A DNA stretch of 64,000 nucleotides from Streptomyces spectabilis (GCF_008704795.1 NZ_CP023690.1:1302001-1366000), one strand, 5' to 3'. Positions 27,369 to 36,372 are shown, counted from the stretch's first letter. The notes: generated from the letters alone by a model not told the origin. A program made the numbers and translations.

Positions 27369-27678
27369 CCGCACCCCCGCCGACCTCGTCGGCGCCGCCC
27401 CCGACGCCGCGTTCGAGATCACCTTCGACGGCCGTCCCGTCCGGGCGCTGCCCGGCCAGTCCGTGGCCGCCGCGCTCTGGGCGGCGGGCGTCCTGGCCTG
27501 GCGCACCACCCGGGTCGGCGGGCGGCCGCGCGGCGCGTTCTGCGGCATCGGCCAGTGCCACGACTGCCTGGCCACCATCAACTCCCGCCCGAACAGGCGG
27601 GCTTGTCTGGTCCCGGCCCGGCCCGGCGACGCCGTCACCACGCAGGAAGGACACGGGCATGCGGGACTCGGCGTCTGA
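27358..27678 (+). CDS. D-hydroxyproline dehydrogenase, (2Fe-2S) subunit (gamma, HcnA-like)
   Basis: 106 residues, overlapping the preceding gene by 11 bp (ATGACGCGTGA). The small ferredoxin-like subunit shows F-C-G-I-G-Q-C-H-D-C and a fourth Cys in R-A-C-L-V, the plant-type 2Fe-2S pattern used by HcnA and sarcosine-oxidase-like complexes. It passes electrons between the flavin subunits. Translationally coupled on both sides. Confidence 0.88.
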   Translation: MTRDRTPADLVGAAPDAAFEITFDGRPVRALPGQSVAAALWAAGVLAWRTTRVGGRPRGAFCGIGQCHDCLATINSRPNRRACLVPARPGDAVTTQEGHGHAGLGV

Positions 27679-29179
27679 GACGGCCCGGCCGCACCGGGCC
27701 CACGAGGCACCGTACGACCTCGCCGTGATCGGCGCGGGCCCCGCCGGCCTCGCGGGCGCCGTCGCCGCCGCCGACCTCGGCCTGTCCGTGGCCCTCCTGG
27801 ACTCCGCGCCGCAGCCCGGCGGACAGTACTACCGCCACCCCGAACCGGCCCTGGGCGCCACGCGCCCCGAAGCGCTGCACCACGACTGGTCCGCCTTCGC
27901 CGATCTGCGCCGCCGCCTCGACGCCGGTTCCGTGGTGCATCTGACGCGCCACCACGTGTGGACCGTCGTACGCGACGACGACGGCGAGGACCTGTGGGCG
28001 GTGCACGCCGTCACCGAGGCGGACGAGGGCGAGGAGCGGCCCGTGCGCGTCCGGGCCCGTACGGTGCTGCTCGCGACGGGTACGTACGAACGCCATCTCC
28101 CCTTCCCCGGCTGGACCCTGCCGGGCGTCGTGGCCGCCGGAGGGGCCCAGGCGATGCTGAAGTCCGGGCTCGTGCTTCCGGGCAGCCGGGTCGTGGTGGC
28201 GGGCAGCGGGCCGCTGCTGCTCGCCGTGGCCGCGTCGCTCGCCGCAGCCGGGGCACGGGTGCCCGCCGTGGTGGAGGCGTCGGGCTACCTCGCGTACGCC
28301 CGCAGTCCGCGCGCGCTCCTGGCCAACCCGCACAAGCTCCTGGAGGGCGCGGCCCATGGCGCGGCGCTGCTGCGGCACCGGGTGCGGCCCCTCGTCCGCA
28401 GCGCGGTGACCCGCGTACACGGCACCGACCGCGTGGAGGCGGTCACCGTCTCGCGCCTCGACCGGGACTGGCGGCCCCTGCCGGGGACCGGCCGCCGCAT
28501 CGCCTGTGACGCGCTCGCGGTCGGCCACGGCCTGGTGCCCCAGCTCGAACTGGCCACCGGGCTCGGCTGCGCGACCCGGCGCACCCCGGACGGGACGCAC
28601 ACGCTCGTGCTCAACGCCCTGCAAGGGACCTCGGTGCCCGGCGTCCACGCGGCGGGCGAGGCCGGCGGCGTCGGCGGCGCCCAACTCGCGTACACCGAGG
28701 GCGAGATGGCGGGCATCGCGATCGCCGCACGGCTCCTGGGGAGGCCCGCCCTTCTCGGTGGCCCGCGCGTGCGCGACCTGCGGCGTCGCCGTCGCCGCCT
28801 TCGCGCCTTCGCCGACGTCATGGCGTACGCCCACGCCCCGGGCGAGGGCTGGACGCGTTGGCTCGACGACGCGACGGACGTCTGCCGCTGCGAGGAGGTC
28901 ACCGCGGGCAGCGTCCGCGAGGCCGTCGGCGACTACGGCGCCCGGGACGCCCGCACCGTCAAGCTGCTCACGCGCGCGGGCATGGGCTGGTGCCAGGGCC
29001 GCGTCTGCGGCACGGCCGTGGCCTGCCTCGCGGCGGGCACGGGGCAGCCGCCGTCCCCCGAGCGCAGACCCTTGTCGGTGCCGGTGCCGCTGGGGGTGCT
29101 CGCGGCGGTGGACGCGGAGCCCTGTACCGGCGGCGGAAGGACGCAACACCCCGGGGCCGAGGACGGTCACGCCGACTGA
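27659..29179 (+). CDS. D-hydroxyproline dehydrogenase, large flavoprotein subunit (alpha, HcnB-like)
   Basis: 506 residues from the ATG at 27659 (AAGGA upstream), overlapping the ferredoxin-like gene by 20 bp. N-terminal FAD motif V-I-G-A-G-P-A-G-L-A-G-A and Q-P-G-G-Q-Y-Y-R; a second nucleotide-binding motif V-V-V-A-G-S-G-P-L-L-L-A; C-terminal BFD-like iron-sulfur segment with C-R-C-E-E-V and C-Q-G-R-V-C. This matches HcnB/sarcosine oxidase alpha-like subunits. It completes the alpha-beta-gamma dehydrogenase. Confidence 0.88.
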   Translation: MRDSASETARPHRAHEAPYDLAVIGAGPAGLAGAVAAADLGLSVALLDSAPQPGGQYYRHPEPALGATRPEALHHDWSAFADLRRRLDAGSVVHLTRHHVWTVVRDDDGEDLWAVHAVTEADEGEERPVRVRARTVLLATGTYERHLPFPGWTLPGVVAAGGAQAMLKSGLVLPGSRVVVAGSGPLLLAVAASLAAAGARVPAVVEASGYLAYARSPRALLANPHKLLEGAAHGAALLRHRVRPLVRSAVTRVHGTDRVEAVTVSRLDRDWRPLPGTGRRIACDALAVGHGLVPQLELATGLGCATRRTPDGTHTLVLNALQGTSVPGVHAAGEAGGVGGAQLAYTEGEMAGIAIAARLLGRPALLGGPRVRDLRRRRRRLRAFADVMAYAHAPGEGWTRWLDDATDVCRCEEVTAGSVREAVGDYGARDARTVKLLTRAGMGWCQGRVCGTAVACLAAGTGQPPSPERRPLSVPVPLGVLAAVDAEPCTGGGRTQHPGAEDGHAD

Positions 29180-29252
29180 CGGGCGCCCCCCGTTCCTCTG
29201 CCCTCCCACGCCCCCTCTCCAAGCCTCTTGTCGGCCCCGCCCCCCTCAATAA

Positions 29253-29268
29253 AATGTCACACATCACA
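29253..29268 (+). promoter_or_regulatory. Candidate GntR operator, site 3
   Basis: AATGTCACACATCACA in the 103-bp gap before the deaminase gene. 10 of 15 bases match AATGTGAAATTGCAC, so it is weaker than the other sites. Confidence 0.4.
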
Positions 29269-29282
29269 GAAGGGCTCCCTTC

Positions 29283-30206
29283 ATGACCACGACCCACTCC
29301 CCCGCCTCCTCCTGGACCCCCGAGCGGCCGTGGCGCGGCATCATGGTCGCCACCGCGCTGCCGCTCCGCGACGACCTGTCCGTCGACCACGACGCGTACG
29401 CCGAGCACGTCCGCTGGCTGCTCGACAACGGCTGCGACGGCGTCGTGCCGAACGGCTCGCTCGGCGAGTACCAGACCCTCACCGACGACGAGCGCGCCCG
29501 CGTCGTCCGCACCGCCGTCCAGGCCGCGGGCGACGGGGCCCGCGTCATGCCCGGCGTCGCCGCGTACGGCAGCGCCGAGGCCCGCCGCTGGGCCGAGCAG
29601 GCGGGCGAACAGGGCTGCGGCAGCGTCCTGTTGCTGCCGCCCAACGCCTACCGCGCAGACGAGCGCGCGGTGCGCGCCCACTACGCCGACGTGGCCGGGG
29701 CGGGGCTGCCCGTCGTGGCCTACAACAACCCCCTCGACACCAAGGTCGACCTGACCCCGGCCCTGCTCGCCCAGCTGCACAGCGCGGGCCACGTCGTGGC
29801 CGTCAAGGAGTTCAGCGGCGATGTGCGCCGGGCGTACGAGATCGCCGAACTCGCCCCGGACCTCGACCTGTTGATCGGCGCCGACGACGTCCTCCTCGAA
29901 CTCGCCGTGGCCGGTGCCGTCGGGTGGGTCGCGGGCTACCCCAACGCCTTCCCCGCCTCCTGCGCCGCGCTGTACCGGGCCGCGACCGCCGGCGACGTGG
30001 AGGCGGCCCTTCCGCTGTACCGGTCCCTGCACCCGCTGCTGCGCTGGGACTCCAAGACCGAGTTCGTCCAGGCCATCAAGGCGTCCATGGACATCGTCGG
30101 GCGGCGCGGCGGCCCCACCCGGCCGCCGCGCACCCCGCTGTCCGACGCGGCGGGGGCCCAGGTGCGCGCCGCCACGGAGAAGGCCGTCGCCGACGGCCAC
30201 CACTGA
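29283..30206 (+). CDS. DapA-family pyrroline-4-hydroxy-2-carboxylate deaminase
   Basis: 307 residues, ATG at 29283 with AGAAGGG upstream. DHDPS-fold motifs: G-V-V-P-N-G-S-L-G-E-Y-Q-T-L, the proton-relay Tyr in V-V-A-Y-N-N-P, and the Schiff-base Lys in V-A-V-K-E-F-S-G-D near residue 178. In hydroxyproline pathways this family converts the pyrroline to 2-oxoglutarate semialdehyde. The role follows from gene context; the fold alone also fits other aldolases. Confidence 0.87.
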   Translation: MTTTHSPASSWTPERPWRGIMVATALPLRDDLSVDHDAYAEHVRWLLDNGCDGVVPNGSLGEYQTLTDDERARVVRTAVQAAGDGARVMPGVAAYGSAEARRWAEQAGEQGCGSVLLLPPNAYRADERAVRAHYADVAGAGLPVVAYNNPLDTKVDLTPALLAQLHSAGHVVAVKEFSGDVRRAYEIAELAPDLDLLIGADDVLLELAVAGAVGWVAGYPNAFPASCAALYRAATAGDVEAALPLYRSLHPLLRWDSKTEFVQAIKASMDIVGRRGGPTRPPRTPLSDAAGAQVRAATEKAVADGHH

Positions 30207-30224
30207 CCCCGGGGAGCTTCTTCC

Positions 30225-31229
30225 ATGCGTACGCGTCACGTCTTCCACGCCGTGGACTCGCACACCGAGGGCATGCCCACACGTGTGATCACCGGGGGCG
30301 TCGGGGTGATCCCCGGCGCCACCATGGCCGAGCGCAGGCTCCACTTCATCGAGCACCTGGACCATCTGCGTACCCTCCTGATGTACGAGCCGCGCGGCCA
30401 CGCCGCGATGAGCGGCGCGATCCTCCAGCCGCCCACCCGCCCCGACGCCGACTACGGCGTGCTGTACATCGAGGTGTCCGGGCTCCTTCCCATGTGCGGC
30501 CACGGCACCATCGGCGTGGCCACCGTCCTCGTCGAGACCGGCATGGTCCCGGTCACCGAGCCCGTCACCACGGTGCGGCTCGACACCCCGGCGGGCCTGG
30601 TCAGCGTCGACGTAGCGGTCGAGGGCGGCGCGGCGAGGTCGGTCACGCTCACCAACGTGCCCGCGTTCTGCGTCGGCCTCGACCGCAAGGTGGAGGTGCC
30701 GGGGTACGGGTCCGTGACGTACGACCTCGCGTTCGGCGGGAACTTCTACGCGTTCGTCGAACTCGACGCCCTGGGCCTGCCGTTCGACCGGACCCGCAAG
30801 AACGACCTGCTCGCGGCGGGCCTCGCGGTCATGACCGCGATCAACGCGTCCGACGAGCGGCCCGTCCATCCGGTCCAGCCGGAGATCGCGGGTGTGAAGC
30901 ACGTCTACCTCGCCGCTCCCGGCTCCGACGCACGCCGCTCGCGGCACGCGATGGCCATCCACCCGGGCTGGTTCGACCGCTCCCCCTGCGGCACCGGGAC
31001 GTCCGCGCGGATGGCGCAGCTGCACGCGCGCGGCGCCCTGCCGCTGGAGAGCGACTTCGTCAACGAGTCCTTCATCGGTACGGAGTTCACCGGCAGGCTC
31101 GTCGCCGAGACCGAGGTCGGCGGGGTTCCCGCCGTCGTGCCGCGCATCACGGGACGTGCCTGGATCACCGGCACCGCCCAGTACTTCCTCGACCCCGACG
31201 ACCCGTTCCCCGGAGGGTTCCTGCTGTGA
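30225..31229 (+). CDS. 4-hydroxyproline 2-epimerase (proline racemase family)
   Basis: 334 residues, ATG at 30225. The two catalytic Cys are present: P-M-C-G-H-G-T-I-G near residue 90 and S-P-C-G-T-G-T-S-A near residue 255. The pair Cys/Cys marks racemase/epimerase rather than the Thr-containing dehydratase branch. It converts trans-4-hydroxy-L-proline into cis-4-hydroxy-D-proline, the first step of this pathway. Its stop overlaps the aldehyde dehydrogenase start (GTGA). Confidence 0.93.
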   Translation: MRTRHVFHAVDSHTEGMPTRVITGGVGVIPGATMAERRLHFIEHLDHLRTLLMYEPRGHAAMSGAILQPPTRPDADYGVLYIEVSGLLPMCGHGTIGVATVLVETGMVPVTEPVTTVRLDTPAGLVSVDVAVEGGAARSVTLTNVPAFCVGLDRKVEVPGYGSVTYDLAFGGNFYAFVELDALGLPFDRTRKNDLLAAGLAVMTAINASDERPVHPVQPEIAGVKHVYLAAPGSDARRSRHAMAIHPGWFDRSPCGTGTSARMAQLHARGALPLESDFVNESFIGTEFTGRLVAETEVGGVPAVVPRITGRAWITGTAQYFLDPDDPFPGGFLL

Positions 31230-32608
31230 TCACCGCCCTGGACCCGGTTGTCTCGCGCAATCCGGCCGATCCCTCCGACGTGGTGGTGCGCGCCGCGGCG
31301 CCCGGCGCGTTCGCCGCCGTCGACGCCGTCGAGCGGGCCCGTACCGCGCAGCCCGGCTGGCGCCTGGGCGGCGCGGCGGCCCGCTCGGGCGCGCTCGGCG
31401 CCATCGCCGCCGCCGTCGAGGCGGCCGCGGACGAGCTCGCCGCGCTCGCCGTCCGCGAAGTGGGCAAGCCGCTGACGGAGGCCCGCGCGGAGGTGGCGCG
31501 CACCGCCGCGATCTGGCGCTACTACGCCGAGGCCCCGTACGCGGCCGAGGGCTCCGTGCACGAACCGGCCACCGGCGCCGGGCTGCTGCTCACGCGCCGC
31601 CGCCCGCACGGCGTCGCCGGTCTCGTCACGCCCTGGAACTTCCCCTTCGCCATCCCCAGCTGGAAGGCGGCCCCGGCCCTCGCGACCGGCAACGCCGTCG
31701 TCCTCAAGCCCGCGCCGGAAGCCACCGCCTGCGCCCTGCGCCTCGCCGAGATCGTCCAACAGGCCGTTCCCGACGGCGTGTTCACGGTCCTGCCCGGCGG
31801 CGCGAGCGAGGGCAACGCGGTCGTCTCGGCGGCCGACGCCGTCTCCTTCACGGGCTCCACCGTCGTCGGGCAGGCCGTCGTGGCCCGCGCCGCCGCGCGC
31901 GGCATCCCCGTCCAGGCGGAGATGGGCGGCCTGAACGCGGCGATCGTCCTGCCGGACGCGGACATCGCCACCGCCGCCGCGCACCTCGCCGCCGCCATCG
32001 CCGGGTACGCGGGCCAGAAGTGCACCGCGACCAGCCGCGTCATCGCGGTCGGCGCGGCCGTCGGCCCGCTGCGCGAGGCCCTCGCCGAGCGGCTGCGGTC
32101 CGTGACGGTCGGCGATCCCGCGGACCCGGCCACCGCCTGCGGCCCGCTCATCGACGAACGGGCCCGCGACCAGGTGACCGGGAGCAGCCGGGGGCTTCCC
32201 GAACTCGTGCGGGCCCGCGCCCCGCACGGCGACGGCTGGTACGCGGCCCCCGCCCTCGTCACGGACGTGCCGCCCGGCCACCGGCTGCTGCGCGAGGAGG
32301 TCTTCGGGCCGCTGGCCGTGCTGCTCGCCGCCGACGACCTGGGGCACGCGGTCCGCATCGCCAACTCCACGCCCTACGGCCTGGTCACGTCCGTCCACAC
32401 CGCGTCGCTCGACACCGCCCTGCACGGCCTGGACCAGCTCGACTCCGGCATGATCCGCGTCAACGCCCCGTCCACCGGCGTCGACTTCCACCTGCCGTTC
32501 GGCGGCACCAAGGCCTCCAGCCACGGCCCGCGCGAACAGGGGCACGCGGCACTCGAGTTCTATACGTCGAGCCGCACGTACACCTTGACTCCCGCACTGT
32601 CCCCGTGA
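31226..32608 (+). CDS. 2-oxoglutarate semialdehyde dehydrogenase (ALDH family)
   Basis: 460 residues, GTG at 31226. ALDH motifs: T-P-W-N-F-P-F-A near residue 133, S-F-T-G-S-T-x-V-G, the general-base Glu in A-E-M-G-G, the nucleophile in G-Q-K-C-T-A-T near residue 268, and E-E-V-F-G-P. It oxidises 2-oxoglutarate semialdehyde to 2-oxoglutarate, the last pathway step. Translationally coupled to the epimerase. Confidence 0.9.
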   Translation: MITALDPVVSRNPADPSDVVVRAAAPGAFAAVDAVERARTAQPGWRLGGAAARSGALGAIAAAVEAAADELAALAVREVGKPLTEARAEVARTAAIWRYYAEAPYAAEGSVHEPATGAGLLLTRRRPHGVAGLVTPWNFPFAIPSWKAAPALATGNAVVLKPAPEATACALRLAEIVQQAVPDGVFTVLPGGASEGNAVVSAADAVSFTGSTVVGQAVVARAAARGIPVQAEMGGLNAAIVLPDADIATAAAHLAAAIAGYAGQKCTATSRVIAVGAAVGPLREALAERLRSVTVGDPADPATACGPLIDERARDQVTGSSRGLPELVRARAPHGDGWYAAPALVTDVPPGHRLLREEVFGPLAVLLAADDLGHAVRIANSTPYGLVTSVHTASLDTALHGLDQLDSGMIRVNAPSTGVDFHLPFGGTKASSHGPREQGHAALEFYTSSRTYTLTPALSP

Positions 32609-32612
32609 AAAC

Positions 32613-32627
32613 AACGTGACATTGTAC
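32613..32627 (+). promoter_or_regulatory. Candidate GntR operator, site 4 (autoregulation)
   Basis: AACGTGACATTGTAC, 12 of 15 matches to site 1, in the leader of the GntR gene 106 bp before its start. Confidence 0.5.
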
Positions 32628-32732
32628 GCTGGTGATCCACTCGACCGACGGCGCGTGGGCGTGGTGCGAGCGAGCACCGTGAAGCCGCACGCGGGTCGTC
32701 GCGAGCGACGGTCACGAAGGGACACCACGACC

Positions 32733-33455
32733 ATGGGCCACCTCAAGCAGCGCAACCTCATCACCACCAGGGAGCGCCTGCGCGACCAGGTGGCCCACGC
32801 CCTGCGCGCGGCACTGATCTCCGGTGAACTCCGCCCCGGCGAGGTGTACTCGGCGCCGGGCCTCGCGGAGGACTTCGGCATCTCCGCGACGCCCGTGCGC
32901 GAGGCGATGCTCGACCTGGCCCGCGAGGGCCTGGTCGAGCCGGTCCGCAACAAGGGCTTCCGGGTCACCGAGGTCAACGAACGCGACCTGGACCAGTACA
33001 CGGAGATCCGCACCCTCATCGAGGTCCCCATGATCGGCCGGATCACCCGCTCCGCCGCCCGCGCGGACCTGGAGGCCCTGCGCCCGGTCGCGCAGGAGAT
33101 CGTCCGCGCCGCCCGCGAACACGACCTCATCGGCTATCTGGAGGCCGACCGCCGATTCCACCTCTCCCTGCTCGCCCTCGGCGGCAACGACCGCCTCGTC
33201 GAAACCGTCGGCGACCTCCGCAAGCGCTCGCGGCTCTACGGCCTCACCGCCCTCGACGAGAGCGACCAGCTCCTCCCCTCGGCCGAGGAGCACATCGAAC
33301 TCCTCGACCTGATGGTCGCGGGCGACGCCGAGGCCGCAGAGAAGTGCATGACCCGCCACCTCAGCCACGTCCGCTCCCTGTGGGCCGAAGGGGCCCCCGA
33401 CGAGCGGCGCAAGCCCACCCGCACCGGCCTCACCGTCCGCCTGGGCTCCGCCTGA
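32733..33455 (+). CDS. GntR/FadR-type (FCD) regulator of the hydroxyproline locus
   Basis: 240 residues from the ATG at 32733 (GAAGGGA upstream). The N-terminal winged helix reads L-R-D-Q-V-A-H-A-L-R-A-A-L-I-S-G-E-L-R-P-G, then I-S-A-T-P-V-R-E-A-M; the C-terminal FCD domain has E-x-R-x-L-I-E, D-x-x-F-H and a metal-site His (E-E-H-I-E, T-R-H-L). Likely binds hydroxyproline or a breakdown product and acts at the GTG-N6-CAC sites in this locus. Confidence 0.88.
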   Translation: MGHLKQRNLITTRERLRDQVAHALRAALISGELRPGEVYSAPGLAEDFGISATPVREAMLDLAREGLVEPVRNKGFRVTEVNERDLDQYTEIRTLIEVPMIGRITRSAARADLEALRPVAQEIVRAAREHDLIGYLEADRRFHLSLLALGGNDRLVETVGDLRKRSRLYGLTALDESDQLLPSAEEHIELLDLMVAGDAEAAEKCMTRHLSHVRSLWAEGAPDERRKPTRTGLTVRLGSA

Positions 33456-33481
33456 GCTCCCTGCGAAAGGCCAGGAACCCC

Positions 33482-34534
33482 ATGGGCCGCGTGTTCTCCC
33501 GCGAAGAGGTCCCGCAAGGAGTGCTCCTGCGCAGCCCGTACCCGATGAGGGTGTCCCCTCATTACGGCGAGATCCGGCGGGACTGGCACCAGTGGTTCCT
33601 GTCCACCGACCGCTTTCCCACCGCCGAGCGGCAACGGCAGGTCATGGCGGCCGACTATCCCCGCCTCGGGGCGGCCGCGTGGCCCGTCTGCGACCGGCGC
33701 CGCCTGTGGGACATCACCACCATCATCGCCCTCGACATCGAGGGCGACGACGACTTCGACGCCAACCGGCCCGGGTTCGGCGACGCCGACCGGCGCCGCG
33801 GGCTGCTCTCCGGCCTGGCCGCCGGCTTCGACTCCGGTTTCGCCGAGCGGGCCGCACAGGCCGAACCGCGCTGGGGGCCGCTGTTCGCCCACGTCTGGAA
33901 GAGCCTGTCGGCCTATGTGCCGCCCCCGTTGCTCCGCCGTCTGGCCGAGGACCACCTGCGCTATCTGGAAGGCTGCGCCCGCGTCGACGACCACCTGGCG
34001 GCCCACGGCGAATTCACCGACATCGACGACTACATGGCCATCCGCTACTACTCGCTCGGGCAGCGCATGGACCACCGGTACACCGAGATCAGCCTCGGCA
34101 TCGATCTGAGCGACGTCATCGAGGAGCCCCCGCTGAAGGCCGTGGTCGACAGCGACATGCGGCGGACCACCCTCTCCCAGGACGTCCTGTCGCTGTACAA
34201 GGACCTGGGACCCGGCGGCGACCAGACCGAGAACGTCGTCACCCTCATCGCCCGTACCCGGCGGTGCGCTCTGCCCGCGGCACTCGCCACGGCCTCGGAC
34301 ATGTTCGCCGCCGAAGTACGGAACTTCGACCGGCTCACCGAGCGGCTCGCCCGCACCTCTCTCGGCCGGCGGCCGGACGTGACCGCCTTCGTCCACGGTC
34401 TCAACGACTTCTGCGCCGGCTATATGGACTGGACCACGGGCTCGGGCCGGTACACCTTGCGTGACACCTGCCCCTGGTGGGACACCCCGGACGCGACAGC
34501 CGATCCGGCGCAGGGCCGACTTCCACGGGGTTGA
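33482..34534 (+). CDS. Class I terpene synthase-like protein with variant metal motifs
   Basis: 350 residues from the ATG at 33482. The fold and C-terminal R-Y motif (G-S-G-R-Y-T-L) match bacterial terpene cyclases. The pyrophosphate-sensor region Y-M-A-I-R-Y-Y-S-L-G is present. The Asp-rich motif region reads A-L-D-I-E-G-D-D-D-F-D and the NSE motif reads Q-D-V-L-S-L-Y-K-D instead of N-D-x-x-S-x-x-K-E. It may bind metal differently, use a different prenyl substrate or be inactive. Just downstream of the GntR gene, no prenyltransferase or P450 adjacent. Confidence 0.8.
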   Translation: MGRVFSREEVPQGVLLRSPYPMRVSPHYGEIRRDWHQWFLSTDRFPTAERQRQVMAADYPRLGAAAWPVCDRRRLWDITTIIALDIEGDDDFDANRPGFGDADRRRGLLSGLAAGFDSGFAERAAQAEPRWGPLFAHVWKSLSAYVPPPLLRRLAEDHLRYLEGCARVDDHLAAHGEFTDIDDYMAIRYYSLGQRMDHRYTEISLGIDLSDVIEEPPLKAVVDSDMRRTTLSQDVLSLYKDLGPGGDQTENVVTLIARTRRCALPAALATASDMFAAEVRNFDRLTERLARTSLGRRPDVTAFVHGLNDFCAGYMDWTTGSGRYTLRDTCPWWDTPDATADPAQGRLPRG

Positions 34535-34546
34535 GACCCGCGGTGT

Positions 34547-35623
34547 TCACCAGTCGATTCCGGCCGCCACCGGCCGGTGGTCGCTGCCCGTGGCGGGCAG
34601 CACCCACGCGCTCACCGGTGTGACGCCGCGGACCAGGACGTGGTCGATGCGCGCCAGCGGGAACCTCGTCGGCCAGGTGAAGCCGAAGCCGTCCCCGGCC
34701 GCGTCCTGGGCCGAGCGCAGCCGCGAGGTGACGCCGTCGAGCGCACGGTCGTCCACGGTGCCGTTCAGGTCGCCGAGCAGGACCACCCGCTCGTTCCGCT
34801 CGGCGGCGACGGCCTCGCCGAGCGCCCGCGCGTTCCTGTCCCGGCCGCCCGTCGAGAAGCCGGTCTTCGGGAAGACGCGTACGGACCCGAGGTGGGCCAC
34901 GTACACGGCGAGGGGCCCTCGGTCCGTGGCCACCGTGGTGCGCAGCGCCCGGCTCTCGGCCGTCCTTCTGTCGACCGGCTTGGTGTCCGCCAGCGGCCCG
35001 TAGTCCGTCTCGATGTCCACCGGCCGGGTGTCCGAAAGCGGCAGCTTGCTCCACAGTCCGACCGTGCCGAGGACCGCGTGGTGCGGGTAGCCCTTCGCCA
35101 GTTCCCTCTCGTACACGGGCTTCGCCTGTGGGGTGATCTCCTCGAGGGCCAGTACGTCCGTGCCGGAGGCGGCCAGGTCGCGGGCGGTGCCTGCCGGGTC
35201 GGGGTTGTCGGCGCCGACATTGTGGGTGGCCACGGTGAGGTCGCCGCCCGCATGGGACTTGTCGAGGAGCGTCCCGCCGAAGAGGCTCAGCCACACCACG
35301 ACCGGCAGCACCAGCGCGGCCACCGCGGAGGCGGAGCGGCGCCACAGCGCCCCGGCGAGGAGCACGGGGACGAACAGGCCGAACCAGGGCAGGAAGGTCT
35401 CCACCAGGCTGCCGAGGCCCCCGCGGTCCGTGATCCGCGCGTGCAGCAGCATGAGCAGGCCGAGCAGCAGCGCCAGCGCCGCGAGGACGAGGCCGCGCTT
35501 CCAGGGCTCCGGGCGGAGCGCGCCGCGCAGGGTCCGGTGGATGCGCGCGCGTGCGGCGACCGAGCCGGTGTCGCTGCGGTCGGGGCTTCCCTGCCGGGTC
35601 TCCGCCGTGTTCGCCCGCGTCAT
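34547..35623 (-). CDS. vanJ: VanJ-like membrane endonuclease/exonuclease/phosphatase (EEP) protein
   Basis: 358 residues from the ATG at 35623 (AAGGACAG upstream); a GTG at 35650 overlapping the vanY stop is possible. Three hydrophobic segments (about 45-130) precede an EEP domain: T-H-N-V-G-A-D-N, L-E-E-I-T, L-L-G-D-L-N-G-T, R-I-D-H-V-L-V-R and S-D-H-R-P-V. S. coelicolor VanJ has this build, is induced by VanRS and gives teicoplanin-type resistance, perhaps by acting on undecaprenyl lipids. Cotranscribed with vanY; convergent with the terpene synthase gene. Confidence 0.75.
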   Translation of the reverse strand: MTRANTAETRQGSPDRSDTGSVAARARIHRTLRGALRPEPWKRGLVLAALALLLGLLMLLHARITDRGGLGSLVETFLPWFGLFVPVLLAGALWRRSASAVAALVLPVVVWLSLFGGTLLDKSHAGGDLTVATHNVGADNPDPAGTARDLAASGTDVLALEEITPQAKPVYERELAKGYPHHAVLGTVGLWSKLPLSDTRPVDIETDYGPLADTKPVDRRTAESRALRTTVATDRGPLAVYVAHLGSVRVFPKTGFSTGGRDRNARALGEAVAAERNERVVLLGDLNGTVDDRALDGVTSRLRSAQDAAGDGFGFTWPTRFPLARIDHVLVRGVTPVSAWVLPATGSDHRPVAAGIDW

Positions 35624-35646
35624 CGTCTGTCCTTGTTCCTCGCCGG

Positions 35647-36285
35647 TCACTGCTGTGTCCTCGGGTCCTGGGTGGGGTCGGCGTACCTGCGCGGACAGCC
35701 GCGGTCGGTTGCTTCGGGGCGCAGTTCGTAGTGCCAGGGTTCGTTCTCGTAGATCTGGCACAGCCCGTACCCGGCGCCGTGCTTCACGAGCCATGCCGTC
35801 GCGGCGGAGCCCCCGATGTCGACCGCGTCGCCCGACACATGGGGGGAGGTCGCCGCCGTGGCCACCCATCGGGCGGCCTCGTCCTCGGAGCCGTACTGGG
35901 AGATCGCCTTGCGAAGGAGCTCGTTCTGGTACGCCGGGGAGCGCCAGCCGCTGTTGACGGAGAACCGGACTCCGGCGTCCCCGGCGGCCGTCGCGGCCCG
36001 CCGGAGGGCCTTGAGCAAGGGCGGATCGAGGTGGGCGACGGCCGGAACCGCGTCGTCGAAGACGGTCACGCCGTCGGGGACGACGCCGTCGGCCTCGCCG
36101 AGCGCGCCACGGTGCTCACCGCGCCCCGTGGGCGAGGACGTCGCACCTCGGTGGCCGAGGACCGCGGCGACCACCGCGGAGACGAGGATCAGGATGACGA
36201 GGATCAGGCCGAGGACACGGGGCCGCCACCTCCCGCGCCCCGGTGTCCGTGCTGACGGCGGTGCCGGTATCGATGTCCGATTCAT
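35647..36285 (-). CDS. vanY: VanY-type D-Ala-D-Ala carboxypeptidase (M15B)
   Basis: 212 residues, ATG at 36285. One N-terminal membrane anchor (about 22-45). Zinc motifs: S-G-W-R-S-P-A-Y-Q, S-P-H-V-S-G-D-A-V-D-I-G (first His and Asp ligands), and E-N-E-P-W-H-Y-E-L (catalytic Glu and third ligand). It trims the terminal D-Ala of peptidoglycan precursors at the outer membrane face, lowering glycopeptide targets. Divergent from vanRS by 87 bp. Confidence 0.9.
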   Translation of the reverse strand: MNRTSIPAPPSARTPGRGRWRPRVLGLILVILILVSAVVAAVLGHRGATSSPTGRGEHRGALGEADGVVPDGVTVFDDAVPAVAHLDPPLLKALRRAATAAGDAGVRFSVNSGWRSPAYQNELLRKAISQYGSEDEAARWVATAATSPHVSGDAVDIGGSAATAWLVKHGAGYGLCQIYENEPWHYELRPEATDRGCPRRYADPTQDPRTQQ

Positions 36286-36372
36286 GCCGTCAGTCAAGGA
36301 AGTGCGGCGTTGCCGACGCGTATGCGGATTTCGATACACCGGCGATAGGGGCGGGCTCGTACCGTGGGCTCC

